DNA of 14,976 bases, taken from contig CALESY010000032.1 of NCBI GenBank assembly GCA_937919945.1, forward strand, positions 1-14,976. Reading direction: 5' to 3'. Under the pieces are notes generated by a model that did not search any database, had not been told where the DNA came from, and saw only the letters and a program-made list of their open reading frames with translations. The position numbers and the translations under genes were made by a program. This DNA is from an uncultured Chitinophagaceae bacterium (GTDB lineage Bacteria; Bacteroidota; Bacteroidia; Chitinophagales; Chitinophagaceae). Shown piece by piece: positions 7,122-14,971 of this stretch; position 1 is the first letter of the stretch; every line of letters begins with the position of its first letter.

Positions 7122-7395
7122 TTGTGTATTTATTTTTTTAATTGTTAGACAATAGCGTAGTATTAAAAGCCAATACACTGTCTTTTCAATAACTACAAAC
7201 TGGTAACGCAAATATGTGATGAGAACCCCAATTAATTTTGTTAAAACAATTTCGAACAATATGTTTTAGCAACTATTTAGCATCTGCCATTCAATAGTAA
7301 TATCTATGTAAGAACAAGCATTTGCAGGACGGTATTATATTATTTTTTTGTACTACTATTGCACGCATTAACGGGGTTATATATTTTCATGCCCT

Positions 7396-9309
7396 ATGAA
7401 AAAAATAATAACCGCCCTTTGCATACTTACAAGTATGCAGGCATACAGCCAGACAGATACCTTGATTGGTAAAAATGTAGCACAAATAAAGGATTACCAG
7501 GCACTGACAGCCAAAGTATGTGCAGATGCTCATACAGAACAACTAAAAGCCAATGCTATATTCAACTGGATAACTACCCATATAGCATTCGATATCGACT
7601 TATCTAAAAATCCGAACAGGAAAGAAGAAACCGCCAAATCTGTGCTGCACAGGGGCAGCGCTACGGTAAATGGGTTTGTGGCTTTGTATATTGCTATGGC
7701 AAAAGAAGCAGGGCTACGCGCAACGGGAATAGACGGCTATATCCGTTTCCCTTATTATGATAACGGAGACCCGCACGAGACGATAAGCTATAGCTGGGTT
7801 GCCGTACAGATAGATGGCAAGTGGCACATTGTTGACCCCACTTCGGGCACAGGGTACATTGCCGGATATACGCCATGGCTTACACGTCAATTCCGCAAAC
7901 TTTCAAAAGAAAAACTGCATTACGACACTAAAGAACATTTTGAGTTTCACTACGATCCGAAACAATTTATGGCAGACCCCTTGAAGTTTAGGGAAACAAA
8001 ATTGCCTGCCGATGCTTTATGGCAAATGACAAAAGTTGCTATGCCATTATCTGTATTTGAAGCGGGTGCAGCATCGGTGGATTCTTTTAACAAAATACAC
8101 ACCGAGCTGGCTAATGACAATAGCCGTATGCTGATGCTGGCAAATATGACAGATGATGAAAAAATGCTGGAAACAGCAGATAATAAATTCGCTTTTAATA
8201 AACGGCATATTGCTGTAAAAGGCATGAAGCTATATATTGAAGCGCAACGCCTGATGGATTTAAAACCGAGTGCTGCATCTGCTATAGAGGCTAAATCTAT
8301 GATGAAAGATGCTAATGGCTATTTTAAAGAACAGAAACAACACTTCCCGGAACACTTTAATGCATTAAACAAAAAGAATGATGCCAAGCACCGCGAAGCA
8401 CAAGAATACATCAGGCATATAGAAACCAGTAACAAATCTTTGAGCGCAAAATGCGAAAGGTATGAGCGCATATGCAAAACAAAAAACAGTACCATTCACA
8501 GCAAGTATGAGAAGCTGAAGAAACCACTACAGGTAAATGTGCGTAAAGAAAAAGCTACAATCATTAAAAAAGCTGAGTCGCCTGAAATGCAAAAGCTAAC
8601 CGATTCTTTTGAGCAAAGGAGCATACGGGCAACTGCCATGCAGCAGCAAATAGGCTCACTTTCAGACAGCATTATGATAGAAGTACAAAAATTCTCTCAT
8701 GAATATGAAATGATAATTGCCCATGCTGATGAATGCAACAAAGCACTACTGACCGAAGCCATAGAACGCATCAGACTGAATGACCACTATGATGATGAGA
8801 TAAGACCCCTTGTGCCTGAGTATAATGAAATGCGATTAGCAAAACTTGACACAATGGCACGGAAATTTTTCGACAACTTCGATGCATTGAACAAACGATA
8901 TGAGGAATTAGAAAAACAACATGATGCCCTTACAGATATGCTGGCGCTGATGGTAAAAGACGCTGCAACTTTCAAAGCATATACAAACAATGCGCCCGGA
9001 CTTAGCAATCAATACAACGGCATCACAACATTGTATAGCAAAAGTACAGGCGAATACATGAATACATTTGCTCGGCATTCAGAGCTTAATAACAACATGA
9101 AAACCATGTTGAAAAATCTGAAAGATTTTGCGGAAGACGAAAAAGGTCTGACTGAAAAAATGACTATTGCCGAAAATGCACGCCACCAAAAAGAAGATAA
9201 ACAGATTGCTGAAGCTCGCAACTTCAACGAAGGGCTTAACAAAAGACATCAGGAAACCGCAGCCAGTGTTATTAATAAACTGGACGACTATCTGGCGAAC
9301 AGAAGATAA
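7396..9309 (+). CDS. Exported transglutaminase-like protein, probably catalytically dead, with long helical C-terminus
   Basis: 637 residues. Signal peptide 1-18 (MKKIITALCI...AYS). Residues about 25-220 match the transglutaminase-core (kyphoscoliosis-peptidase-like) family of Bacteroidota: KANAIFNWITTHIAFDI, VLHRG..., GKWHIVDPTSGTGYI, then the FEFHYDPKQF and LPADALWQM ending. The catalytic residues are not kept. Where the family has VC(D/Q)GY the sequence reads T-V91-N-G-F, so Cys is Val. Where it has HAWN the sequence reads Y132-S-W-V, so His is Tyr. Only the Asp (D147) remains. The remaining 400 or so residues are charged, rich in Lys, Glu, Ala, Met and Gln, have no TM segment, and look like long helices with coiled-coil stretches (about 310-400, 480-520, 570-637). 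It is likely a periplasmic or surface binding or scaffold protein. Convergent with katG; the gap to the divergent exported-protein gene is 274 bp. Confidence 0.85.
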   Translation: MKKIITALCILTSMQAYSQTDTLIGKNVAQIKDYQALTAKVCADAHTEQLKANAIFNWITTHIAFDIDLSKNPNRKEETAKSVLHRGSATVNGFVALYIAMAKEAGLRATGIDGYIRFPYYDNGDPHETISYSWVAVQIDGKWHIVDPTSGTGYIAGYTPWLTRQFRKLSKEKLHYDTKEHFEFHYDPKQFMADPLKFRETKLPADALWQMTKVAMPLSVFEAGAASVDSFNKIHTELANDNSRMLMLANMTDDEKMLETADNKFAFNKRHIAVKGMKLYIEAQRLMDLKPSAASAIEAKSMMKDANGYFKEQKQHFPEHFNALNKKNDAKHREAQEYIRHIETSNKSLSAKCERYERICKTKNSTIHSKYEKLKKPLQVNVRKEKATIIKKAESPEMQKLTDSFEQRSIRATAMQQQIGSLSDSIMIEVQKFSHEYEMIIAHADECNKALLTEAIERIRLNDHYDDEIRPLVPEYNEMRLAKLDTMARKFFDNFDALNKRYEELEKQHDALTDMLALMVKDAATFKAYTNNAPGLSNQYNGITTLYSKSTGEYMNTFARHSELNNNMKTMLKNLKDFAEDEKGLTEKMTIAENARHQKEDKQIAEARNFNEGLNKRHQETAASVINKLDDYLANRR

Positions 9310-9325
9310 ATAGTAAAGAGAAAAT

Positions 9326-9364
9326 AATATTAACGGCCCATGCAATGCATGAGCCGTTAATATT
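9326..9364. terminator. Bidirectional terminator between the transglutaminase-like gene and katG
   Basis: A 39-nt inverted repeat: AATATTAACGGC (9326-9337) pairs with GCCGTTAATATT (9353-9364), a C/A mismatch follows, then CATGC (9339-9343) pairs with GCATG (9347-9351) around an AAT loop. This gives 17 base pairs in total. It sits 16 nt after the plus gene stop and 24 nt after the katG stop. Downstream sequence is only moderately T-rich on each side. Confidence 0.75.
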
Positions 9365-9388
9365 TAATTGTGTATACAACACTCTCTC

Positions 9389-11605
9389 TTATTTTTTCAA
9401 ATCAAACCTGTCGAGGTTCATTACTTTATTCCACACATTTACAAAGTCGTGTACAAACTTAGCTTGTGCATCGTCGCAGGCATATACTTCTGCCAGTGCG
9501 CGTAGCTCAGTGTTAGAACCGAATATGAGGTCTACCCTCGTAGCCGTCCATTTTACAGCACCTGTTTTGCGGTCGCGGCCCTCAAATGTTTCCTGCGCAT
9601 CGCTTGTTGCATTCCACTTCGTACCATAGTCCAGCAAGTTTACAAAATAGTCTGTCGTCAATGCTTCAGGGCGATTGGTGAATACGCCGTGTTGAGAATG
9701 GTCGTAGTTGGTATTCAGTACACGCATACCACCCAGCAACACAGTCATTTCAGGCGCAGTCAGTGTCAGCAATTGTGCTTTGTCTATCAGCAATTCTTCT
9801 GCCTTGCCGCCTAAACTTTGTACACTATAGTTGCGGAATCCATCTGCCACGGGGCGCAATGCTTCAAACGACTCTACATCTGTTTGCTCTTGCGTAGCAT
9901 CGGTACGGCCCGGTGCAAAAGGTACTTTCACTGTATGCCCTGCATTTTTAGCAGCCTGCTCTACTGCAGCACATCCACCCAATACTATCAAATCTGCAAG
10001 CGATACTTGCTTAGCACCCGCATTCGCGGTATTGAAAGTTTGTTGTATACCTTCTAACGCTGTCAGTACACGTGTCAGTTGTGCAGGGTTATTTACTTTC
10101 CAGTCGCGCTGCGGAGCAAGGCGTACACGTGCGCCATTAGCACCACCCCGCTTATCCGACCCGCGGAATGTAGATGCAGATGCCCATGCAGTAGATACTA
10201 ACTGAGATATGCTTAATCCTGATGCCAATATCTGTGCTTTCAGTGCTGCTATATCGTTCTCATCTATCAACGGATGATTAACGGCAGGCACAGGGTCTTG
10301 CCATACTAATACTTCTGCCGGTACTTCTTTACCCAGGTAGCGTGCACGCGGACCCATATCGCGGTGAGTGAGTTTGAACCATGCACGAGCAAACGCATCG
10401 GCAAACTGGTCCGGATTTTCAAGGAAGCGGCGTGATATTTTTTCATACGCAGGGTCCATCCTCAGCGACAAGTCTGTAGTGAGCATGAAAGGCGCATGCT
10501 TTTTGTTGGGGTCATGCGCATCGGGTACTAAGCCTTCACCTGCACCACCCTTCGGCTTCCACTGGTGTGCACCTGCAGGGCTCTTTGTCAATTCCCAATC
10601 GTAGGCAAAAAGATTTTCAAAAAAGTTGTTACTCCATTTGGTAGGTGTGGTTGTCCATGCACCTTCCAGCCCGCTGGTAATGGTGTCTGCACCGCTACCC
10701 GTACCATAGCTGTTTGCCCAGCCCGTACCTTGCTCTGCTATGCCCGCAGCAGCTGGTTCTTTACCTACATACTGGCCGGGGTTGGCGGCGCCGTGTGTTT
10801 TACCGAATGTGTGCCCGCCTGCTATCAGCGCTACGGTTTCTTCATCATTCATTGCCATACGGCGGAATGTTTCGCGTATATCTCTGGCAGCAGCTATCGG
10901 GTCGGGGTTGCCGTTAGGGCCTTCGGGGTTTACATATATCAAGCCCATCTGCACGGCAGCCAGCGGATTTTCCAGTTCGCGGTCGCCACTGTAGCGGTTA
11001 TCTGCCAACCACTCTTTTTCACTACCCCAATACACATCTTCTTCAGGTTCCCACACGTCTTCCCTACCACCTGCAAAACCAAATGTTTTGAAGCCCATAG
11101 ACTCCAATGCGCAGTTACCCGTCAGTATCATCAAATCGGCCCACGATAATTTGTTGCCGTATTTCTTTTTTACCGGCCACAGCAACAGGCGTGCTTTATC
11201 AAGGTTAGTATTATCGGGCCAGCTGTTAAGCGGTGCGAAACGCAAAGTGCCTGAGCCTGCACCGCCACGCCCGTCGTGTATGCGGTATGTACCTGCGCTA
11301 TGCCACGCCATACGTATAAAGAATGGGCCGTAATGGCCATAGTCGGCAGGCCACCAGTCTTGCGAGTTGGTCATGACATCAAAAATGTCTTTTTTCACTG
11401 CATCGAGGTCAAGGCTCTTAAATGCTTCCGCATAGTTAAAAGACTCGTCCATAGGATTGGAGAGTGTAGAATTCTGGCGAAGAATGTTCAGTTTCAACTG
11501 ATTCGGCCACCAGTCGCGGTTGCCTGTACCATTACCGGCACTGTGTTTCAGCACACTGCCATGAAAAGGGCATTTACCTGCTCCGTTTGATGCGTTGTTG
11601 TCCAT
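9389..11605 (-). CDS. katG: Catalase-peroxidase KatG
   Basis: 738 residues, the usual length for the two-domain heme enzyme, with no signal peptide, so cytosolic. It converts hydrogen peroxide to water and oxygen and has a peroxidase side activity. Distal-site residues R98, W101 and H102 are in FFIRMAWHSAGTYR; the proximal heme ligand H265 is in AGGHTFGKTHGA, with the supporting Asp378 in LTTDLSLR. The Met-Tyr-Trp adduct unique to catalase-peroxidases can form from W101, Y224 (GLIYVNPEGPNG) and M383 (RMDPAYE). The C-terminal half repeats the peroxidase fold without heme ligands. The N-terminus KCPFHGS is typical of the family. It is monocistronic, with no peroxide regulator gene beside it, and its end converges on the transglutaminase-like gene. 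Confidence 0.98.
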   Translation of the reverse strand: MDNNASNGAGKCPFHGSVLKHSAGNGTGNRDWWPNQLKLNILRQNSTLSNPMDESFNYAEAFKSLDLDAVKKDIFDVMTNSQDWWPADYGHYGPFFIRMAWHSAGTYRIHDGRGGAGSGTLRFAPLNSWPDNTNLDKARLLLWPVKKKYGNKLSWADLMILTGNCALESMGFKTFGFAGGREDVWEPEEDVYWGSEKEWLADNRYSGDRELENPLAAVQMGLIYVNPEGPNGNPDPIAAARDIRETFRRMAMNDEETVALIAGGHTFGKTHGAANPGQYVGKEPAAAGIAEQGTGWANSYGTGSGADTITSGLEGAWTTTPTKWSNNFFENLFAYDWELTKSPAGAHQWKPKGGAGEGLVPDAHDPNKKHAPFMLTTDLSLRMDPAYEKISRRFLENPDQFADAFARAWFKLTHRDMGPRARYLGKEVPAEVLVWQDPVPAVNHPLIDENDIAALKAQILASGLSISQLVSTAWASASTFRGSDKRGGANGARVRLAPQRDWKVNNPAQLTRVLTALEGIQQTFNTANAGAKQVSLADLIVLGGCAAVEQAAKNAGHTVKVPFAPGRTDATQEQTDVESFEALRPVADGFRNYSVQSLGGKAEELLIDKAQLLTLTAPEMTVLLGGMRVLNTNYDHSQHGVFTNRPEALTTDYFVNLLDYGTKWNATSDAQETFEGRDRKTGAVKWTATRVDLIFGSNTELRALAEVYACDDAQAKFVHDFVNVWNKVMNLDRFDLKK

Positions 11606-11641
11606 GTCTTTTTTTAGTTGTATTTAGATTGTATGTATTTA

Positions 11642-11649
11642 CAAAATTA
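11642..11649 (-). promoter_or_regulatory. -7 box of katG
   Basis: The minus strand reads TAATTTTG, an exact TAnnTTTG match, about 37 nt before the katG ATG. This implies a leader of about 30 nt. A TTG at the usual -33 spacing is not obvious (the nearest CAA on plus, at 11662, is 12 bp away), as might be expected of an activator-dependent promoter. No operator was recognised. Confidence 0.42.
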
Positions 11650-11823
11650 CTGCCCGACAGACAAGCAGTATATGACAAACATCATAGTTTGACGATAATG
11701 GCCTGGCTACGGAGCTGCACAAAAATGGGCAATCGGCAACGAATGTTCAAACTGATAGTTTGTATGTTTGCATAGACGGTGTCTATAAGAGAGTGGAGAA
11801 TTAGACGTCTTAATGTTCCCCGA

Positions 11824-11854
11824 TTGCAAATAAGAAAGAGTGGCATATTGTTTG
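11824..11854 (+). promoter_or_regulatory. Possible promoter of the lipoprotein gene
   Basis: TTG at 11824-11826 is followed after 19 bp by TATTGTTTG at 11846-11854. This is the -7 consensus with one extra base between TA and TTTG. The predicted leader to the ATG at 11877 is about 16 nt. It lies in the 271-bp gap between katG and this gene, which holds no other feature I can support. Confidence 0.3.
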
Positions 11855-11876
11855 TTATAAATTGTAAAAACATTAT

Positions 11877-12494
11877 ATGAAGTACCTGTTCGCTATTACA
11901 TTCCTTTTTTTTACGGCTTGTAGCAAAAAAGTAGATTGTCCGAGCTTCGACACTTCATACCTAACACTAATGCCTTACCAGAATGGCGACTCCATCATTT
12001 TCAGTAATGGGACTAAGGATATTAAGTTTATTGTATCATACAAAGAGTATACTAATGTCTACAGTGAAAAATGCAGCCGAGGCGGCATGTTAGAACGCAT
12101 GTGCCCTGACTGTGAAGCTGTAGCTGAGATGATTGCCTATTCTGATGAAAACAGGAATAATAAAAAACGATTAAGGGTAGAACTATCGACTCTAACCAGA
12201 AGAGAAGAACTTGACACTACCAATACTATGGAATTTCAAGTATTAGACTATTTAGGGGGTGCATATGGATTTTCGTCTTTAGTTGCTAAGCGCGAATATT
12301 TTAAAGATAGTATTGTTAATAGTATCAGTGCAAATGGAAAATCATATAGCAATGTTCTTATGCACACATTAGATACCCTCACGTCATGGAGTGATTTCAA
12401 TAAAAATCAAATATGGAGAGTTTATCTGACTACCTCTGAAGGCATAATCGGGTTTAGCGACAGACAAACACAATCAACCTACTTTTTAAAGTAG
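11877..12494 (+). CDS. Putative AT-rich lipoprotein with four further cysteines
   Basis: 205 residues. Lys2, a hydrophobic stretch (YLFAITFLFFTA) and C15 followed by SKK form a lipoprotein signal with an acceptable, not classical, lipobox (FTAC). The mature protein should be lipid-anchored in the envelope. Four Cys remain after the anchor: C21, C66, C76 and C79, the last two as CPDC inside the stretch EKCSRGGMLERMCPDCEAV. These may be paired as disulfides in the periplasm; a redox or metal role for CPDC is possible but unproven. The rest looks beta-rich, with no family I recognise. Sampled rows are about 25-33% GC, well under the neighbouring katG and regulator genes. A perfect 7-bp inverted repeat overlaps the stop codon. 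It converges on the barrel-protein gene with only 27 bp between stops. Confidence 0.75.
   Translation: MKYLFAITFLFFTACSKKVDCPSFDTSYLTLMPYQNGDSIIFSNGTKDIKFIVSYKEYTNVYSEKCSRGGMLERMCPDCEAVAEMIAYSDENRNNKKRLRVELSTLTRREELDTTNTMEFQVLDYLGGAYGFSSLVAKREYFKDSIVNSISANGKSYSNVLMHTLDTLTSWSDFNKNQIWRVYLTTSEGIIGFSDRQTQSTYFLK
12479..12494. repeat. Inverted repeat overlapping the lipoprotein stop codon
   Basis: CTACTTT (12479-12485) and AAAGTAG (12488-12494) form a perfect 7-bp arm pair separated by TT and including the TAG stop. It lies between convergent genes and could be a weak terminator, but the stem has few G/C pairs and no good T tract follows. Function uncertain. Confidence 0.4.
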
Positions 12495-12521
12495 CGTGTT
12501 TACTTTGAGCGCTATCGCCAA

Positions 12522-13043
12522 TCAATCTAAAGCAAAACGCATACCCACTACCACAGGCACATAGCTGACACCATTAGAAACAACACTTCCATGCGCACCC
12601 CATCTGTACCCACCTTCTATATGCAACGCTATACCTTTACTTACGTAGCCTACATAGCCTACCTGTCCGCCAAAAACCGATGATGTGCCTATATAATGGC
12701 CTATATAAATGCCTGGATAAAAATAAGAGCGTTGTGTACCAAACGGAAAATTGAGACCGGCTCCGAAACCAATATCATTGCGCAAACCGCTTAGCACAAC
12801 ATCGGCACCTGCAAATAGTTGCAAATGCTTTTGCATACGTGCAGATGCTACAACCCTGGCTGTAGGCCCACCGCCATACTCTATCGGACTATAACCTGCA
12901 TCAAAACCCACTTCTGTTTTTGCAGGCGATAATGGAGCAGACTTCTCTCGTTTGGGTTTGGGGGTGTATGTTCCCCTCCTCTGTTGTTGTGCTTGCGTTG
13001 CGATGCAGATTGCAATGAATACAAAAGTTAATAGGTATCTCAT
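12522..13043 (-). CDS. Small exported protein, probable outer-membrane beta-barrel
   Basis: 173 residues. Signal peptide 1-18 (MRYLLTFVFIAICIATQA). A short basic, Pro-rich linker (RRGTYTPKPKREKSAP) follows. From about 43 to the end, strands alternate with Gly-rich turns: EVGFDAGYSPIEYG, ARVVASARMQKHLQLFAGADVV, NDIGFGAGLNF, YFYPGIYIGHYIG, GGQVGYVGYV, IALHIEGGYRWG, YVPVVVGMRF. This fits an eight-stranded outer-membrane barrel, though the ending is RFALD and not the usual terminal aromatic. I do not recognise a specific function; small barrels of this kind are common in Bacteroidota and may be structural or adhesive. It diverges from the TPR-HTH regulator gene (168-bp gap) and converges on the lipoprotein gene. 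Confidence 0.72.
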   Translation of the reverse strand: MRYLLTFVFIAICIATQAQQQRRGTYTPKPKREKSAPLSPAKTEVGFDAGYSPIEYGGGPTARVVASARMQKHLQLFAGADVVLSGLRNDIGFGAGLNFPFGTQRSYFYPGIYIGHYIGTSSVFGGQVGYVGYVSKGIALHIEGGYRWGAHGSVVSNGVSYVPVVVGMRFALD

Positions 13044-13070
13044 TCAATATCGGGTTAATAATCTGTGTGG

Positions 13071-13078
13071 CAAATATA
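13071..13078 (-). promoter_or_regulatory. -7 box of the barrel-protein gene
   Basis: The minus strand reads TATATTTG, an exact TAnnTTTG match, 28 nt before the ATG at 13043. This leaves a leader of about 20 nt. A -33 TTG with normal spacing is not seen. It lies in the gap shared with the divergent regulator gene, so that regulator could act here. Confidence 0.42.
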
Positions 13079-13211
13079 TAAAGGGAGGCAATCAGTATCT
13101 TGCTTTTTAAGTAAATGACATCTGCACAATTCTTCGAATATTAAGTTTTAACGTTAAATTTCAGTCGGCACTTGCCTTTTGATAATCAGCGCATTATATT
13201 TAGTAGGTGAT

Positions 13212-14885
13212 ATGAGGCGATTATTGATTATCCTATGTATATGCTGCGCATACTATGGCGCAATGGCACAAGCACCGGCAGACTCCTTACTGAAACTGCT
13301 ACAAGGAGCAAAAGAAGACACCAATAAAGTAAAATTGCTGCAAGAGCTATCGGGGGTTTATTTCCAAACCGATCTTGAAAAAAGTAAAGACTATGGCAAG
13401 CAGGTGCTGGCACTTGCTGAAAAGCTGCAGTGGGATATGGGCATGCTGCGCGGCAACTATCTTACAGGGCGTTGCTTTGCGGTACAAAACAACCTGCCTC
13501 AGGCACTGAAGTATTTTCAGGCAGCGCTTACTATAGCGCAAAAAATGAACAATGCAGACAGGCAGGGGATTATACTCTCCGGCATCAGCGCTGTATATGC
13601 AACCAACAACGACTATGACAAAGCCCTGCAACATGCCCTGCAGGCTGTAGATGTATATGAGCGTGCCGGCATCAAGTATCATCAGCACCTGATGGTAAAT
13701 ATCGGCTACCTGTATATACGTCAGGATAAGTATGACGATGCGCTGAAATATTATAACAAGGCACTGCAACAGGAGTTGCAGTATGGCACAGAGCAAACCC
13801 GTGGAGAATTAGCAAATATATACCTGAATATGGGTGGTGTACACATACGCAAAGGAGACCTTGCACCCGCTTTGGAATGTTATTACAAAGCAGAAAATAT
13901 GCTGGCTGCACTGGGGCTTACCAAAAACCAGACGATAGCTATAGCAGATATCGGAGAGTGCTACCTGCGTGCTGCAACCGGTAAGAATAAAGTACCCCTG
14001 CCCGATAGCCTGAAAGATAAAAATGCCTGCCTGCAAAAAGCAGAAAAATACTTGTTGAAAGCGTGGGATAACGGCAATAAAATGCAGCTAATAGATGTAC
14101 GTTCCGAGGTAGCAGGTAGCCTGACGAATTTGTATGCTGAACAAAAACAATATGAAAAAGCATTCAGGTATCAGAATATAAGCGTGATACTTAAAGACAG
14201 CCTGCGTGATATTAACAAAGAAAAAGAATTTGCGATGGTGGAAGCGCAGTATGCTGTGCAAAAACAAACAGACTCACTCAACTATCTGAATGCCCTGAAG
14301 GATAAAGAAATAAAGCAAAGCAAGCTGGAACGTAACGGTGGCATACTGCTGATAGCCTTGGCAGGTATTATCAGCCTGCTGCTTATCAACCGCCAAAAGC
14401 TGAAGCATATACAAAAACGCAAAATTGCAGAAGCCGAAAAACAACGCGCCGAAGAACTGGCACGCCAGCAACTGGCAGACTTCACAAAAAGCATACATGA
14501 GAAAAATGAGCTGATAGAACAATTCAGCACAGAGATAGCCAAGTACCAGGCGCTGCCATGCAGCAACGAGCTACCCGATAAAGAAAACAGCTTACAATTA
14601 TTGCAACAATCTGTAATACTAAACGATGCTCAATGGAGCGATTTTCAATCGCTATTCAATAAGGTGCATACCGGCTATATAAACAGGGCAAAGGAGAAAC
14701 TGCCGGAGCTGACCACAGCCGAGCTGCGCACCATACTACTTACACGGTTAGGGCTTACCAACAAAGAAATGGCAGCTATGCTGGGGGTGAGTTTAGAGGC
14801 TGTCAGAGTAAATAAACACCGACTGCTGAAGAAAATACAGCTACCCGAAGACCGTTCGTTGGAAGATTTCGTCCAATCTATTTAA
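13212..14885 (+). CDS. Membrane-anchored TPR regulator with C-terminal LuxR-like HTH
   Basis: 557 residues from the ATG at 13212. An in-frame start 11 codons upstream is less likely, because MRRLLIILCICCAYYGAMA begins a signal peptide and AGG at 13205-13207 sits just before this ATG. Parts in order: signal peptide to about 20; TPR repeats over about 60-330 (for example ALKYFQAALTIAQ, ALQHALQAVDVYERA, ALKYYNKALQQE, ALECYYKAENML); one TM helix at about 376-392 (GGILLIALAGIISLLLIN); a charged coiled coil at about 395-445; and an HTH at about 497-544 (ELTTAELRTILLTRLGLTNKEMAAMLGVSLEAVRVNK, then RLLKKI). The TPRs would lie in the periplasm and the HTH in the cytosol, making a one-protein transmembrane regulator. 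This layout is widespread in Bacteroidota; targets are usually unknown. Its neighbours suggest envelope genes. A weak terminator follows. Confidence 0.9.
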   Translation: MRRLLIILCICCAYYGAMAQAPADSLLKLLQGAKEDTNKVKLLQELSGVYFQTDLEKSKDYGKQVLALAEKLQWDMGMLRGNYLTGRCFAVQNNLPQALKYFQAALTIAQKMNNADRQGIILSGISAVYATNNDYDKALQHALQAVDVYERAGIKYHQHLMVNIGYLYIRQDKYDDALKYYNKALQQELQYGTEQTRGELANIYLNMGGVHIRKGDLAPALECYYKAENMLAALGLTKNQTIAIADIGECYLRAATGKNKVPLPDSLKDKNACLQKAEKYLLKAWDNGNKMQLIDVRSEVAGSLTNLYAEQKQYEKAFRYQNISVILKDSLRDINKEKEFAMVEAQYAVQKQTDSLNYLNALKDKEIKQSKLERNGGILLIALAGIISLLLINRQKLKHIQKRKIAEAEKQRAEELARQQLADFTKSIHEKNELIEQFSTEIAKYQALPCSNELPDKENSLQLLQQSVILNDAQWSDFQSLFNKVHTGYINRAKEKLPELTTAELRTILLTRLGLTNKEMAAMLGVSLEAVRVNKHRLLKKIQLPEDRSLEDFVQSI

Positions 14886-14902
14886 AACCAACAGGTTTTT
14901 AT
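14884..14902 (+). terminator. Weak intrinsic terminator after the TPR-HTH regulator
   Basis: AAAACC (14884-14889), an AACA loop, and GGTTTT (14894-14899) form a 6-bp stem running into TATTT. The stem starts inside the TAA stop codon (14883-14885). It has only two G-C pairs, so termination may be partial. Confidence 0.45.
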
Positions 14903-14931
14903 TTCATTGAAAATCAATAATTTAGTGTTCG

Positions 14932-14971
14932 TTACAGATATTGTAACGCTTTTGTAACGCTTCTGTAATAC
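14932..14971. repeat. Cluster of TGTAA motifs with 11-bp spacing
   Basis: TTACA at 14932-14936 is the reverse complement of TGTAA. TGTAACGCTT follows at 14942-14951 and again at 14953-14962, and TGTAATAC at 14964-14971. The three direct copies start exactly 11 bp apart, about one helical turn, and the first makes an inverted pair with the TTACA. This looks like a tandem operator lying upstream of whatever begins to the right of the window, or a by-product of duplication. The array may continue past the edge. Confidence 0.5.

Noticed and set aside
7122..7259. Upstream extension of the exported-protein gene by 46 codons
   Set aside because: The extension is AT-rich and would bury the signal peptide that begins at the ATG at 7121.
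7321..7395. Candidate promoters of the transglutaminase-like gene (TTTG at 7321 with T-rich TATTTTTTTG at 7341; TTG at 7359 with TATATTTT at 7380)
   Set aside because: The first has two extra T in the -7 box, and the second would leave almost no leader before the ATG; neither is good enough to call.
10565..11149. Long open frame on plus inside katG (194 codons), plus several others antisense to katG
   Set aside because: They lie antisense to a complete, motif-perfect katG and encode Cys-rich, low-complexity sequence without family features; they are shadows of its codon use.
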